DNA of 51,337 nucleotides from JAJZMA01 sp021850405 (GTDB lineage: Bacteria; Chloroflexota; Dormibacteria; Aeolococcales; Aeolococcaceae), in the NCBI GenBank assembly GCA_027365835.1, contig DAHXLU010000054.1, positions 1 through 51,337 on the forward strand, given 5' to 3'. Position numbers and translations under genes: made by a program. Below the pieces are notes generated by a model. That model saw nothing but the letters and a program-made list of their open reading frames with translations, searched no databases and was not told where the DNA came from. Below are positions 8,975 to 17,021 of the stretch, piece by piece (the first letter of the stretch is position 1; every line of letters begins with the position of its first letter).

Positions 8975-9703
8975 TCACAGGGGTGAGCCGCCCCAGGTTT
9001 CCTGGAATTCTGGTGTGCCAGTTGTGTATCCCAGACTTGCAGCACATGCCAGCAACCTGGAACCTGCTTCTCTGGCCTCCACTGTTTCGTCAATACACTC
9101 TGACAGGGATGTGAGTGCGCTCTGTAGAACATGCTTTCCCAGTATCAGATGGAGATGATCCAGAGTCTCAACTATGCTTTTTGGCACAGGCAGCGTTGAA
9201 AAGGTAACGTTGGCGGTCACCTCAGGGCCCCTTGACAGTATTCCAACGCCCGCCAGCTTCTGTCCTGCGAAGGAGATATCTGTAAACCCGGGACACCAGG
9301 CATCTTCTACCGTGCCGCATTGAAGGTCAGTTGCTGGGATGAGGTCACGAAGGAGACTGAGGACAGCCAGAAGGACGGTATCTACTGGCAGGGAACCAGG
9401 TGACACCTGCGCAGTGAGCCTGATCTGGACCCATGAAAAGTCGGTGTAGGTGATGGTTCCACCACCGGGCAGCTGGATCACTGGATATGGCGAGCGTGCG
9501 ATAACTGCTTCCAGGATTCTGGAGAAGCGGAAGACTGCCGGCCCAACTGTGATCCCCTGGTGTGGGCAGAGCAGATCGATCCTGCCGCTAGTGATACCAG
9601 CAGGCAGCCTGCTGACGGTCAAACTGGACGGGTGGTGGGCCGCCTTGTGGTAGAACGACTGGTATCTCTTCTTCGGGGCCGGGCGGCTGCTCCCAGTGCC
9701 CAT
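8975..9703 (-). CDS. Lipoate/biotin-protein ligase-like protein (BPL/LplA/LipB fold)
   Basis: A 242-residue ORF resembling the LplA/LipM ligase-transferase fold: PVIQLPGGGTITYTD (about 74-88) matches the GGG lipoyl-binding loop, and WCPGFTDISFAGQKLAGVG (136-154) matches the region with the conserved lysine (Lys149 here) and a Cys137 that could correspond to an acyl-thioester cysteine. The Arg-Arg before GGG is replaced by Gln-Leu-Pro, so activity is uncertain. ATG 9703 overlaps the patatin gene by 85 bases; a later TTG (codon 28) would shorten but not remove the overlap. Last gene of the minus-strand run beginning at 12362. Lipoylation is known biology of the family; its role here is inference. 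Confidence 0.58.
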   Translation of the reverse strand: MGTGSSRPAPKKRYQSFYHKAAHHPSSLTVSRLPAGITSGRIDLLCPHQGITVGPAVFRFSRILEAVIARSPYPVIQLPGGGTITYTDFSWVQIRLTAQVSPGSLPVDTVLLAVLSLLRDLIPATDLQCGTVEDAWCPGFTDISFAGQKLAGVGILSRGPEVTANVTFSTLPVPKSIVETLDHLHLILGKHVLQSALTSLSECIDETVEAREAGSRLLACAASLGYTTGTPEFQETWGGSPL

Positions 9704-10773
9704 CTGGCAAGCACGGTGTGTGTTGCTTTCCTGCCCTGGCGCATGAACTTTGGCCAGTCACTCTTGTCAATGAACTGCTTGTAAAAGCCGATCCCCTGTA
9801 CCACTGAATAGGGTACAGGACTTATGAGATCCACCTGGGAATGTTCCTGCAGGAGTCTCAGGTTTGTGCGCGCCAGCTCTATCTGCTGGGACGAACGGAC
9901 CTGGCTTGCGATGTGGAAGATACTTGCATGTTTTGCTTCCCATCCGGTCGCATCCTCTCCCGCAAAGTCTGGGGGGTAGAAACCATTGATGGCAAGAACT
10001 CGTGGGAGGGAGCGGCCCAGATCCAGTATCGGCCGTACCGGGAAGATGTCAACAATCCCTCCGTCACACCAGTGACCGTGCCCTATCCGGACCGGGTTGA
10101 TGAAGAGTGGAATTGAGATTGCAGCGCGTATGGCCCTGGCAACAGGCAGGTCAGGGTAGGTATCTGGGCCAATGTACTCGATCCTGTTCTCCTCGATGTT
10201 CCAGAGTGGTGCATAACAGGGGATCTTCAGCTCTTTGAGAGTCATATTGCCCAGCAGCCGGGTATAGGCTTTTTCAAGCCGCTCACCAAGTACAATCCCG
10301 GCGAACCCACGGCCAGCCGACAGCGGCAGCTTCCGGAAGGCATGCCAGTTGATATCTACGTAGTCTTCAGCCCGCATGGACAGGGTGAAGTGTGCCACCT
10401 CGTCGGCAGGAACGCCTGCGGCCAGAGGAAACCCAAACAGTGAGGAGCCTGAGCATACCGATACAGCGCTAGGGAGTATGTTCCAGTCCTCGAATGCCTT
10501 CCACGCACCGGTGACAGAGGCAAGCGCTCCACTGCCGCCGGTTGCGACCAGTGCGAAATCCTGTTCAACAGTGCCTGTTGGTCGTGGGTTGCCTCGTGAA
10601 AAAGGATGCCGGTCGTGCGGCGTTGGCTCCTCAAATGGCAGCGGAAGCACCGCGCGCCGGATAGTGTCGATGAACTCGGCGTCATCCCGGATGCCGTACC
10701 CAACATCCCGGATGCCGAGCATCAGGTTGAAATACTGTTTCAGTCGAAAGATATCGATAAGAGAGTCAAGCAT
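9619..10773 (-). CDS. Patatin-like phospholipase
   Basis: A 384-residue protein with patatin features in order: oxyanion loop GGSGA (79-83), nucleophile elbow with Ser111 in SGSSLFG (108-114), and the dyad DGG at 237-239. The elbow reads G-S-S-L-F-G, so the last glycine of canonical GxSxG is Phe113. Family members hydrolyse phospholipid or other acyl esters. The C-terminal 25 residues are Arg/Thr-rich, low complexity, and encoded where the next gene overlaps. It begins 19 bases after the hydrolase stop, so it sits in the same operon. No signal peptide is evident; cytosolic or membrane-associated. Confidence 0.83.
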   Translation of the reverse strand: MLDSLIDIFRLKQYFNLMLGIRDVGYGIRDDAEFIDTIRRAVLPLPFEEPTPHDRHPFSRGNPRPTGTVEQDFALVATGGSGALASVTGAWKAFEDWNILPSAVSVCSGSSLFGFPLAAGVPADEVAHFTLSMRAEDYVDINWHAFRKLPLSAGRGFAGIVLGERLEKAYTRLLGNMTLKELKIPCYAPLWNIEENRIEYIGPDTYPDLPVARAIRAAISIPLFINPVRIGHGHWCDGGIVDIFPVRPILDLGRSLPRVLAINGFYPPDFAGEDATGWEAKHASIFHIASQVRSSQQIELARTNLRLLQEHSQVDLISPVPYSVVQGIGFYKQFIDKSDWPKFMRQGRKATHTVLARWALGAAARPRRRDTSRSTTRRPTTRPV

Positions 10774-10792
10774 GCAGCTATTGTGTCAAGTT

Positions 10793-11638
10793 TCACGGTT
10801 GCGATGAACGCAAGGAGGGGGCCGTCAGTATCCCCAGTGCCGAAAGGGCCATGAGGAGCTTTTCCGGGCACTCCATCTGGGGACAGTGGCCACAGCCGGG
10901 AAGGACCGTGCGCGACGCTCCCACCGCTTCAAACAGCTCCCAGTAAGTGGGCGCAAGCGCATCCCGCCTTCCTGCGATGACGTGTATCGGACAGCTGACC
11001 CTCTCCAGGTATGGCTCTATGGGGTGGTGGCGCAGTTCTGCCACCAGCCTGTGTGCTGTAGACAGGAAAGCGCGGGTGGTCAGCTTCCCTTGCACCAGGT
11101 CATCTACCCTGTCGTGGTGCAGGGACGGCTTTTCCCGGTAAACGATCCTGGAATAGATTGGCCAGACTGTGCTTGAGCGGGCCGGAGCTGGCAGGTGGTC
11201 TATGGCCGCAAAGAGGGAAGGCCCGAGCAGGAGTTCAAGCGGAGCAAGACGCCACAGGAGTGGGGTTGGCCCGAACCCTGCGGGAGAGAGCAGGATCAGT
11301 GAGGAGGTTCCCCCAGTCATCTGGGCAGCCAGTTTCGCCGCCACGTAAGCACCAATTGAGTGGCCAATGATAGTCAAGTCGCCATCCGGCGCAGCATCTG
11401 CCAGTGCATGGGTAGCCTCCCGCTCGCGGGCCCGAAGATAGCTGCCCTTGTGCCCTTCGTGGTCAGACGGAGCAATGACCCTGAAATCCCGGCCCAGCCT
11501 GGTCAGAACCCGGTTCCACACCTCATGCGTCTGTCCCAGGCCGGACAGGAGCAGCATTGGCGGCCCAACGCCCGCCTCGAAGTAGCTTCGGGAAGCTCCC
11601 TGTCTCCATACCAGATGGTCAGAAGATGCTGGTGCCAT
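10793..11638 (-). CDS. Alpha/beta hydrolase
   Basis: A 281-residue alpha/beta-hydrolase fold enzyme. Motifs: oxyanion LSGLGQTHEVW (31-41), nucleophile GHSIG with Ser94, acid Asp226 in AGRRDALAP, and His251 in GCGHCPQME. The triad is complete and the length is typical. Substrate cannot be read from sequence. Its start overlaps the lipoprotein gene by 20 bases, and it is followed after 19 bases by the patatin gene, so the three are probably co-transcribed and may act on related acyl esters (inference). Confidence 0.85.
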   Translation of the reverse strand: MAPASSDHLVWRQGASRSYFEAGVGPPMLLLSGLGQTHEVWNRVLTRLGRDFRVIAPSDHEGHKGSYLRAREREATHALADAAPDGDLTIIGHSIGAYVAAKLAAQMTGGTSSLILLSPAGFGPTPLLWRLAPLELLLGPSLFAAIDHLPAPARSSTVWPIYSRIVYREKPSLHHDRVDDLVQGKLTTRAFLSTAHRLVAELRHHPIEPYLERVSCPIHVIAGRRDALAPTYWELFEAVGASRTVLPGCGHCPQMECPEKLLMALSALGILTAPSLRSSQP

Positions 11639-12362
11639 ATGCTGTGCAGCTGCCAGGTATCGCTGATACTATCGCTTCCAGGGTCATGGTGAACGGCCCG
11701 CTTTGCGGTGTTTCTTCAGTCTCGTCCGCCCCTCCGACCAGCCCTCCTGGTCCGCTGCATATGACGCGTACATCCACTGGAGTGCCTGGAGCGATGCCTG
11801 CTGGGAGTGCGAGCGTAGCGGTAACGCCCGCCAGGCCCCCGTCAGTTGAGCAGCCCGGGCAGGTAACAAGGGGAGGGGCGCTCTGGAAAAAGGCAGGGCC
11901 TGGTGTGCCGCCCCATACTGGGCTGGAAAGCGTGACCGATGCCCTGTCGCCCTTTCCCACAAGGTCGAGCCGCTGGGCAAAGCCCACCGTACTTCCAGGT
12001 GGAACGGTCTCAGGCTGAGTCTGGGTCGTTCTTACGATGGACCCTGCAGCTGTAGATATCGTAAATGTGGCTATAACCTGGCCAGCTATGGCGGAGGTGG
12101 AGTTGTTGTGCACCAGTGCGACCGGTATGGTGGTGGCCATGTAGGTCCCCAGCCCGCTCGCCACCACAGTGAGCGTCTGGCTGCCGTCTGGAACGGGCGT
12201 CGCGGACCGAGGGGGGGAGGTAGACGGTGTAGCAGTCTGCGGGGAAGGCGTGCCAGCGCCAATGGGTGGGACAGTATTGCTGCCACAGGCAGCCAGCAGC
12301 AGGGGCAGGAGTGGCAGGAGCAGCAGGAGCAGCAGGAGCAGGAACTGTCTTACAGGGTTCAC
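11619..12362 (-). CDS. Hypothetical lipoprotein with poly-leucine signal peptide
   Basis: A 247-residue lipoprotein starting at GTG 12362. The signal peptide is almost pure leucine (residues 8-23) and ends in LLAAC with Cys26 as the lipidation site. A Pro/Thr/Ser-rich linker (about 30-60) leads to a beta-rich region with repeated Val/Thr strands, resembling an Ig-like or CARDB-type adhesion fold, but I cannot name a family. Three cysteines in the C-terminal half may form disulfides. No Shine-Dalgarno precedes the start; TACGAT lies 9 bases before it. First gene of the hydrolase-patatin-ligase run. Confidence 0.7.
   Translation of the reverse strand: MNPVRQFLLLLLLLLLPLLPLLLAACGSNTVPPIGAGTPSPQTATPSTSPPRSATPVPDGSQTLTVVASGLGTYMATTIPVALVHNNSTSAIAGQVIATFTISTAAGSIVRTTQTQPETVPPGSTVGFAQRLDLVGKGDRASVTLSSPVWGGTPGPAFFQSAPPLVTCPGCSTDGGLAGVTATLALPAGIAPGTPVDVRVICSGPGGLVGGADETEETPQSGPFTMTLEAIVSAIPGSCTAYGTSIF
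12315..12341. repeat. Tandem repeat, 9 bp x 3 (CAGGAGCAG)
   Basis: Three perfect consecutive copies of CAGGAGCAG lie inside the signal-peptide coding region of the lipoprotein gene; on the coding strand each copy adds three leucines. Because the unit is a multiple of three, gain or loss of a copy would change signal length without shifting frame. Confidence 0.85.
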
Positions 12363-12537
12363 GTAGGTACCATCGTATAACAGGGAGGTGTTTGGCGCAG
12401 CTGCGTCCCCGGGTGCAGTACTGCGGTATTCTGGCCTTCTGCGGTCGGACGATCCAGCCGCTGGGACCGTACCATACTGTTGGTCAACCGGCGTGCGTCG
12501 GGGTCAATCGGGGCCGGGACAATTGAGGTAGGAAACT

Positions 12538-13008
12538 ATGGGTGCAGAAGCAAGGCTTGCCGGATTGGGCCTGGTGCTTCCCGAGCCGCGCAAGCCGATG
12601 GCTGGCTACACGATGGCCACCAGCACTGGGGGTGTTCTCTACCTTTCGGGGCATCCTTCTACAGGCAGATCGGCCCTGCTGGGGAGGGTGCCTGATGAAG
12701 TATCGCCCGACGAGGCACATGCAGCTGCCCAATCGGTGGCACTCGACCTGCTTGCAACCATAAGGAGCGTTACGGGCAGTCTGGATGCTGTTGAGAGAAT
12801 ACTCGCAGTGACAGTCATGGTGAATGCAGCCCCAGGATTTGGGGGGCATCCGCAGATAGCTGATGGGGCATCCAGCCTGCTGTCGGACCTGTATGGTGAA
12901 TCTGGAATTCACTCTCGCGTGGCTTTCGGCGTGTCATCGCTGCCCGGCAATGCGACGCTGGAGATAAGTATGGTCGCTGCACTGTTGCCAGCGGGCCAGG
13001 CACTCTAG
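12538..13008 (+). CDS. RidA family protein (YjgF/YER057c/UK114)
   Basis: A 156-residue protein, a little longer than E. coli RidA. The fold signature is visible: an early GVLYLSGHPS strand, then EAHAAAQSVALDLLATI and AVERILAVTVMVN, and the C-terminal HSRVAFGVSSLPGNATLEIS stretch, whose arginine matches the residue that binds the carboxylate in RidA enzymes. RidA itself deaminates reactive enamines from PLP enzymes; this subgroup (longer, as in YjgH/CHMI-like relatives) is functionally less defined. ATG 12538 has AGGTAGGA upstream. It is divergent from the lipoprotein operon and alone on its strand. Confidence 0.85.
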   Translation: MGAEARLAGLGLVLPEPRKPMAGYTMATSTGGVLYLSGHPSTGRSALLGRVPDEVSPDEAHAAAQSVALDLLATIRSVTGSLDAVERILAVTVMVNAAPGFGGHPQIADGASSLLSDLYGESGIHSRVAFGVSSLPGNATLEISMVAALLPAGQAL

Positions 13009-13351
13009 CACTGTCATCCAGGCCATCCTGTGTTCTTTTGTAACCTTTTTAGACGGGCCTTGCTGAGTCGGGGACGAATTGCAGCTGCTCCCGGCAGGGT
13101 CGTCATATTCTTCCCGTTCTCCCTCGTGTGATAGCCTTTGCTGTCTCGGCTTTTACTCTCTGGGCTGGAATGCCTGCGGGAGGAGCCGGATGCTGGCCCC
13201 AATGCATGCGGTCACCAAGCGCCTGTTTTTTACAGTACGCCTGACTGGTGGCAACCCCCGGTACTTCGTGAGGAGTGCCGAACTGGCGCACAGGGGAACA
13301 AGCGAGGGGGGGCCGTTACTGGGGACTGAGGGACAGGATGGAGGTATTTTG
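13009..13351. other. Intergenic, 343 bases
   Basis: An ORF continues upstream through this region in frame with the ABC transporter, but its translation is not family-like and the transporter start is clearly the GTG at 13352. I see no tRNA, riboswitch or convincing terminator. A T-rich patch at about 13033-13050 has no proper stem before it. Confidence 0.5.
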
Positions 13352-15115
13352 GTGAAAGCGTCGGCGTCGAAGACGCTTGTTTTTGCACTCACAGCAGTAA
13401 AGCCCTACCGCTCCATGCTCCTCTATAGCTGGCTGGCAGTTGGTCTGGGAGTGCTGGTTGGGGATGTGGCAACGCCGCTCGTGTTTGCTGACGCGCTGCA
13501 GAAGATAACCCAGCTGAATCTTCATTCCAGTCTGTGGGCGACCTTTGGACCACTGCTGCTTGCGTATGCCGCACTGCTTGTGGCTGGAACCGCTGTGTGG
13601 CGGCTTGCCGGCTGGCTGGAATGGGAGGGCTGTACCAGGGCTTTTTCCCATTCCATTGAACTGGCATTTAACCGGTTACTGGAGCTTGGATATCGCTGGC
13701 ATGTGGATCATGCTTCCGGGGAGGTCTCATCCACGCTTTCGACCTTTTCATGGGCACTCATGGAAGCTATCGATGACACTACCTGGGGGCTGCTTCGGAT
13801 AGCGCTTGTGGTGCTGGCAGCAATAGTTGTGCTGCTCATAGTGGCACTTCCGGTTGGGTTAATCGTTGCCCTGTTTGTCATTTTGTTTGTTCTTGTCATG
13901 TGGCATTTCTCAAAGCCAGTATCGGTGGCATCGGAGGAGTTTTCGAAAGCACATGCTGCTGCCGAGGGAACCGCGTTTGATGTTATCCGCAATATTGCCA
14001 CCGTACTTTCCCAGTCAACTGAGGAGCAGGAGCGAGGAAGGGTCCATGATCTGCTGCAGAAATCGGTTCGCGCAGATCTGGTGGCACGACGCAGCTTCAG
14101 TGTCACGCGCACATGGATGGAAGGGGTCCTCTCCCTGATGACCTGGGGTGCCCTGATGGTTGGCGTCATACTGGCCCTGCACCGGGACGCGCAAGCTGGC
14201 ACGATCTATCTGATCCTCTATTACGCAAGCCAGGTTTCGTCCCTGATGACGGAAAGTTTTGAGGTGGTCCGCTCCCTGTCGCGGGCGATGGGGAGGGCCA
14301 GCAAGCTGGTCGCGCTCCTTGAAACCAGCCCGGATGTAGCAGACCATCCTGCGGGACGCACACTTGCAGTTGGCGCAGGTCAAATTGCCTTCAGGTCTGT
14401 GTCCTTTGCCTACAGGAAAGGCAAGCCTGTGATTCACGAGCTATCGCTTGACGTTTCGCCCGGGGAGCATGTTGGGATCGTAGGTCCATCCGGGTCAGGC
14501 AAGTCAACCCTGACCAGGCTGGTTATGCGCTTCATGGACGTTGACGGTGGTGAGATATGGATTGACGGACAGCCGATCCATGAGGTAACGCAGCAGTCGT
14601 TGCGGCGCAGTATCTCCTACGTGCCCCAGGACCCCCAGATGTTGCACCGGACCATCGCTGAAAACATCTGGTATGGCAAGGATGGCCCGGTAGACCACAG
14701 CCAGGTCGCAAGCGTTGGGGAGGCGGCTCATGTCTCTGAGTTTGTAAACCAGCTGCCTGACGGATACAACACTGTTGTGGGGGAAAGGGGAATGAAGCTC
14801 TCTGGCGGCCAACGGCAGCGCGTGGCTATTGCCCAGGCAATGCTGAAAAACGCGCGTATCCTCCTGCTGGATGAGGCGACCAGTGCGCTCGACTCAGAGT
14901 CGGAACGCCTGGTTCAGGATGCGCTCTGGAAGCTCATGAGTACGGCAACCGCTCTGGTGGTCGCTCACCGGCTTTCCACCATCTCCCATATGGACCGGAT
15001 AGCGGTTCTGGAGAACGGCATTGTGACCGAGGTAGGCAATCATACTGAGCTGCTCGCCAGGCGCGGAAAATACTATCGCCTCTGGCAGCATCAGTCTGGA
15101 GGCTTTATAACCTAG
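13352..15115 (+). CDS. ABC transporter, fused permease and ATP-binding half-exporter
   Basis: A 587-residue half-transporter of the ABCB/MsbA type that should act as a homodimer. An N-terminal six-helix membrane domain (about 10-320) is followed by the nucleotide-binding domain: Walker A GPSGSGKST (about 376-384), Q-loop SYVPQDPQM, signature LSGGQRQRV (about 483), Walker B ILLLDEATSALD, and switch HRLST. All catalytic elements are present. GTG 13352 is chosen because GGAGGT lies at 13340-13345, 6 bases away, and it gives the family length. Substrate unknown (lipid, peptide or drug). It stands alone between RidA and DoxX. Confidence 0.9.
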   Translation: MKASASKTLVFALTAVKPYRSMLLYSWLAVGLGVLVGDVATPLVFADALQKITQLNLHSSLWATFGPLLLAYAALLVAGTAVWRLAGWLEWEGCTRAFSHSIELAFNRLLELGYRWHVDHASGEVSSTLSTFSWALMEAIDDTTWGLLRIALVVLAAIVVLLIVALPVGLIVALFVILFVLVMWHFSKPVSVASEEFSKAHAAAEGTAFDVIRNIATVLSQSTEEQERGRVHDLLQKSVRADLVARRSFSVTRTWMEGVLSLMTWGALMVGVILALHRDAQAGTIYLILYYASQVSSLMTESFEVVRSLSRAMGRASKLVALLETSPDVADHPAGRTLAVGAGQIAFRSVSFAYRKGKPVIHELSLDVSPGEHVGIVGPSGSGKSTLTRLVMRFMDVDGGEIWIDGQPIHEVTQQSLRRSISYVPQDPQMLHRTIAENIWYGKDGPVDHSQVASVGEAAHVSEFVNQLPDGYNTVVGERGMKLSGGQRQRVAIAQAMLKNARILLLDEATSALDSESERLVQDALWKLMSTATALVVAHRLSTISHMDRIAVLENGIVTEVGNHTELLARRGKYYRLWQHQSGGFIT

Positions 15116-15443
15116 TGAACCTGTCAATCCCTGAGTCAGGGAGCCCAGGCGCTGGCGATAGGGGATGGGCTGGTTTTCACCTGCCCGCTTGCCTCGGGCC
15201 TTAGCTTACTGTTGGGTTTCGTCCGCCCCCCCTCCCCCCCTGGCCAGCAGGGGTGGCAAGAGAGCAGCGCGTTCCATGGGATTCGTGCGTGTGTGCTGTT
15301 CCAGGGGATGGGCCGCTGACTCCGGCTCGGGGTGGAGAGTGCCTGGTGGGGCCCCCGCGTCGTACCCCACCTCTTGCCGGGATGGTCAATGGCAGGGTAG
15401 TTCCCTGGAGCAGCTGGCTCTGGACTCCATGGTGATAGCGGAG
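15116..15443. other. Intergenic, 328 bases, with C7-T-C7 tract
   Basis: No gene is supported. The stretch holds a palindrome CCCTGAGTCAGGG (15129-15141), too tight for a hairpin loop, and a C-rich tract at 15226-15240 (seven C, one T, seven C). The tract does not lie in a coding frame I trust. Transcription from the ABC gene and the convergent DoxX gene would meet here, but no U-run terminator is visible. Confidence 0.5.
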
Positions 15444-15815
15444 TTAAAGGGCGAATGGGCCGAACCTGCCCCAGGCAATGAGCGCAGCGCAGATACCCAG
15501 CGCCAGTGTCATGTACGCGTTGGAGTGTTCATGCCTTTTCATGTGTATCGTGACAGCGCCAGCCATGATGACCAGCAGTCCACATGCGGCAATCGGTGTA
15601 AGCAGTGGGGCAATCCTGGTTGCAGCTGGAAGGGTGAGCCCTAGCGCGCCAAGCACCTCCAGAGCTCCAAGTCCTTTCAGCATCCAGGGCTGGAACGGCA
15701 CTGCCCAGGTCATCTTTTTTTCAAGCGTTTGCTTGGGGGTGGCGAGCTTCATGAAGCCGGCAGTCAGGAAGACAAGCGCCAGTATGGATTGCAGTATCCA
15801 TAGCAATATGCTCAT
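15444..15815 (-). CDS. DoxX-like family membrane protein
   Basis: A 123-residue protein with four predicted membrane helices, matching the DoxX/DoxX-like small membrane family in length and layout (LVFLTAGFMKLATPKQ near the start, ALEVLGALGLTLP in helix 2). Some relatives take part in thiol or thiosulfate redox chemistry; the role here is unknown. ATG 15815 is preceded by AGGA with good spacing. It is monocistronic. Confidence 0.8.
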   Translation of the reverse strand: MSILLWILQSILALVFLTAGFMKLATPKQTLEKKMTWAVPFQPWMLKGLGALEVLGALGLTLPAATRIAPLLTPIAACGLLVIMAGAVTIHMKRHEHSNAYMTLALGICAALIAWGRFGPFAL

Positions 15816-15937
15816 CTCTTTTCCTGCATCCCTGGTTCTTGTCCGCTTCCCGCAACCCAGGCTGCCACCAGAAGTGGCCCGCAGGGTGCGTCCCCGCTGG
15901 GTGGGTCAGTATCTGGCTTTGGCAGCAAGGGATATAC

Positions 15938-16603
15938 CTAGCTTATCCCTGCCAGATCTCCCTCAGGGAAAGGGGTGGTAGGCACAGGAGCACTGAAGGT
16001 CTTGCGGGCGATGCTGTTGAGGGTTGCCACAAAACCTGCAACATTGAGCTTTTCAAGTGTTCCTGGTTTGCGGTGGTAGCGCATCGCCAGCTCAACGGCT
16101 GTAGCTGTCCAGGGGCGATTTGGCCATGTTACAGAGATGCCAGCACCATTGCTAAGTGGGGTTTTGTCAAGCGTAACCGCGCATGAATGGGTTCCCTGCC
16201 CCATCTCCAGCCTTGCAAACCAGAAGTTTCCAAGCAGGGATTGCTGCCTTGCCCGGCTCACTGCCTGGGAGAACCACTCCCGCTCCTGACTATTGGAGAG
16301 ACGGTAGCGCTTCCGTGATCCATCCACATAAAGCACTGCTGTGACGTGGTGGTCTACCAGAGGATCCCCTTCGGAGTGGCCTCCCAGGTCGGCGGCCATG
16401 CCTTTGGTGAGGCTGGCCGCCAGCTCCAGGCTCAGGTCGGTGATGGTCAGATGGGTGGGCACCCGGAGAGTCGAGTAGCCACCATGGTGAGCATGTACGT
16501 TGTACTGGGCCAGCAGGTTCCCGGCTGAGTCGATAGTGAACCTGCTGGACAGGTCGTTGCTGTGGGTGCCGCTGGGTAGGCGGCGTATTGAGATGTTGGT
16601 CAT
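15938..16603 (-). CDS. Hypothetical protein
   Basis: A 221-residue soluble-looking protein I do not recognise. ATG 16603 is chosen because GGGAG lies 5 bases upstream; a longer ORF reading back to 16801 lacks a ribosome site and its added residues look non-coding. No signal peptide or membrane segment. The sequence is mixed alpha/beta with a His-rich patch (VHAHHGGY near residues 36-43, VDHHVTAVLY near 81-90) that might bind a metal. It is divergent from nuoA. Confidence 0.65.
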   Translation of the reverse strand: MTNISIRRLPSGTHSNDLSSRFTIDSAGNLLAQYNVHAHHGGYSTLRVPTHLTITDLSLELAASLTKGMAADLGGHSEGDPLVDHHVTAVLYVDGSRKRYRLSNSQEREWFSQAVSRARQQSLLGNFWFARLEMGQGTHSCAVTLDKTPLSNGAGISVTWPNRPWTATAVELAMRYHRKPGTLEKLNVAGFVATLNSIARKTFSAPVPTTPFPEGDLAGIS

Positions 16604-16656
16604 GGACGCTCCCGTACTTGAATTGGCCTGCTTGTAGTTTGGCGCGTAAGCGATGC

Positions 16657-16686
16657 TTGCCACGCTAATCAGGTGTATCGTATGAC
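16657..16686 (+). promoter_or_regulatory. Possible promoter in nuo leader region
   Basis: TTGCCA (16657-16662) and TATGAC (16681-16686) are separated by 18 bases, a plausible sigma-70-type pair (five and four matches). It lies 340 bases before nuoA and about 120 bases before the hairpin at 16808. Confidence 0.3.
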
Positions 16687-16807
16687 AATAAGGCGAGCAT
16701 CTGTTCTGGAATGTAACGGGAGCCCTGTTCTGGTGCAGCGCCGCCCTGGGTGTCGCCCCGATCCACCAAGGCTGTAACAGTACCCTGGCCTGTCTATCCA
16801 TACGGGC

Positions 16808-16830
16808 CAGTCTTGCCAGACTGCTTTTTT
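16808..16830 (+). terminator. Terminator-like hairpin with U6 in the nuo leader
   Basis: CAGTCT (16808-16813) pairs with AGACTG (16818-16823) around loop TGCC, followed by C and TTTTTT (16825-16830). On the plus strand there is no gene upstream within 1.7 kb, so it could end a small RNA that begins near 16693, or serve as an attenuator of the nuo transcript. The stem is short, so strength is uncertain. Confidence 0.5.
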
Positions 16831-17021
16831 ATGGTGTCCAGCCATTCCTCCTGGGAGAGTGGAGCCTGGAGGGAGCAGGCGGACGCGTGCGCCGGCAGAG
16901 TGGCTGACGGTACTCCCAGGGCTGCTCTCCTGGTGGACGCAGTGATCCACCTGCCTACTGGGACGCCTGGGTCCAGGAGTCCGGGACTCATGGAGTCAAA
17001 TGGTCGCCCCCCTTTGGTAGC

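Larger units (their letters stand above)
16604..17021. other. Long intergenic leader upstream of nuoA
   Basis: About 418 bases between the divergent orphan and nuoA. It contains the putative promoter and U6 hairpin listed separately, a long-range pairing CTGGGAG (16851-16857) with CTCCCAG (16913-16919), and a hairpin GGTGGA/TCCACC (16932-16951). Antisense ORFs here look like chance frames. This is probably the promoter and 5' untranslated region of the nuo operon. Confidence 0.5.

Noticed and set aside
10777..10790. TTGACA just upstream of the patatin ATG (minus strand)
   Set aside because: No -10 at 16-18 bases; the gene is inside an operon.
13079..13351. 91-codon N-terminal extension of the ABC transporter
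   Set aside because: Ser/Arg/Gly-rich, no family match, and a strong GGAGGT precedes GTG 13352.
15226..15240. C7-T-C7 tract as a phase-variable switch
   Set aside because: It is not in or directly before any supported reading frame.
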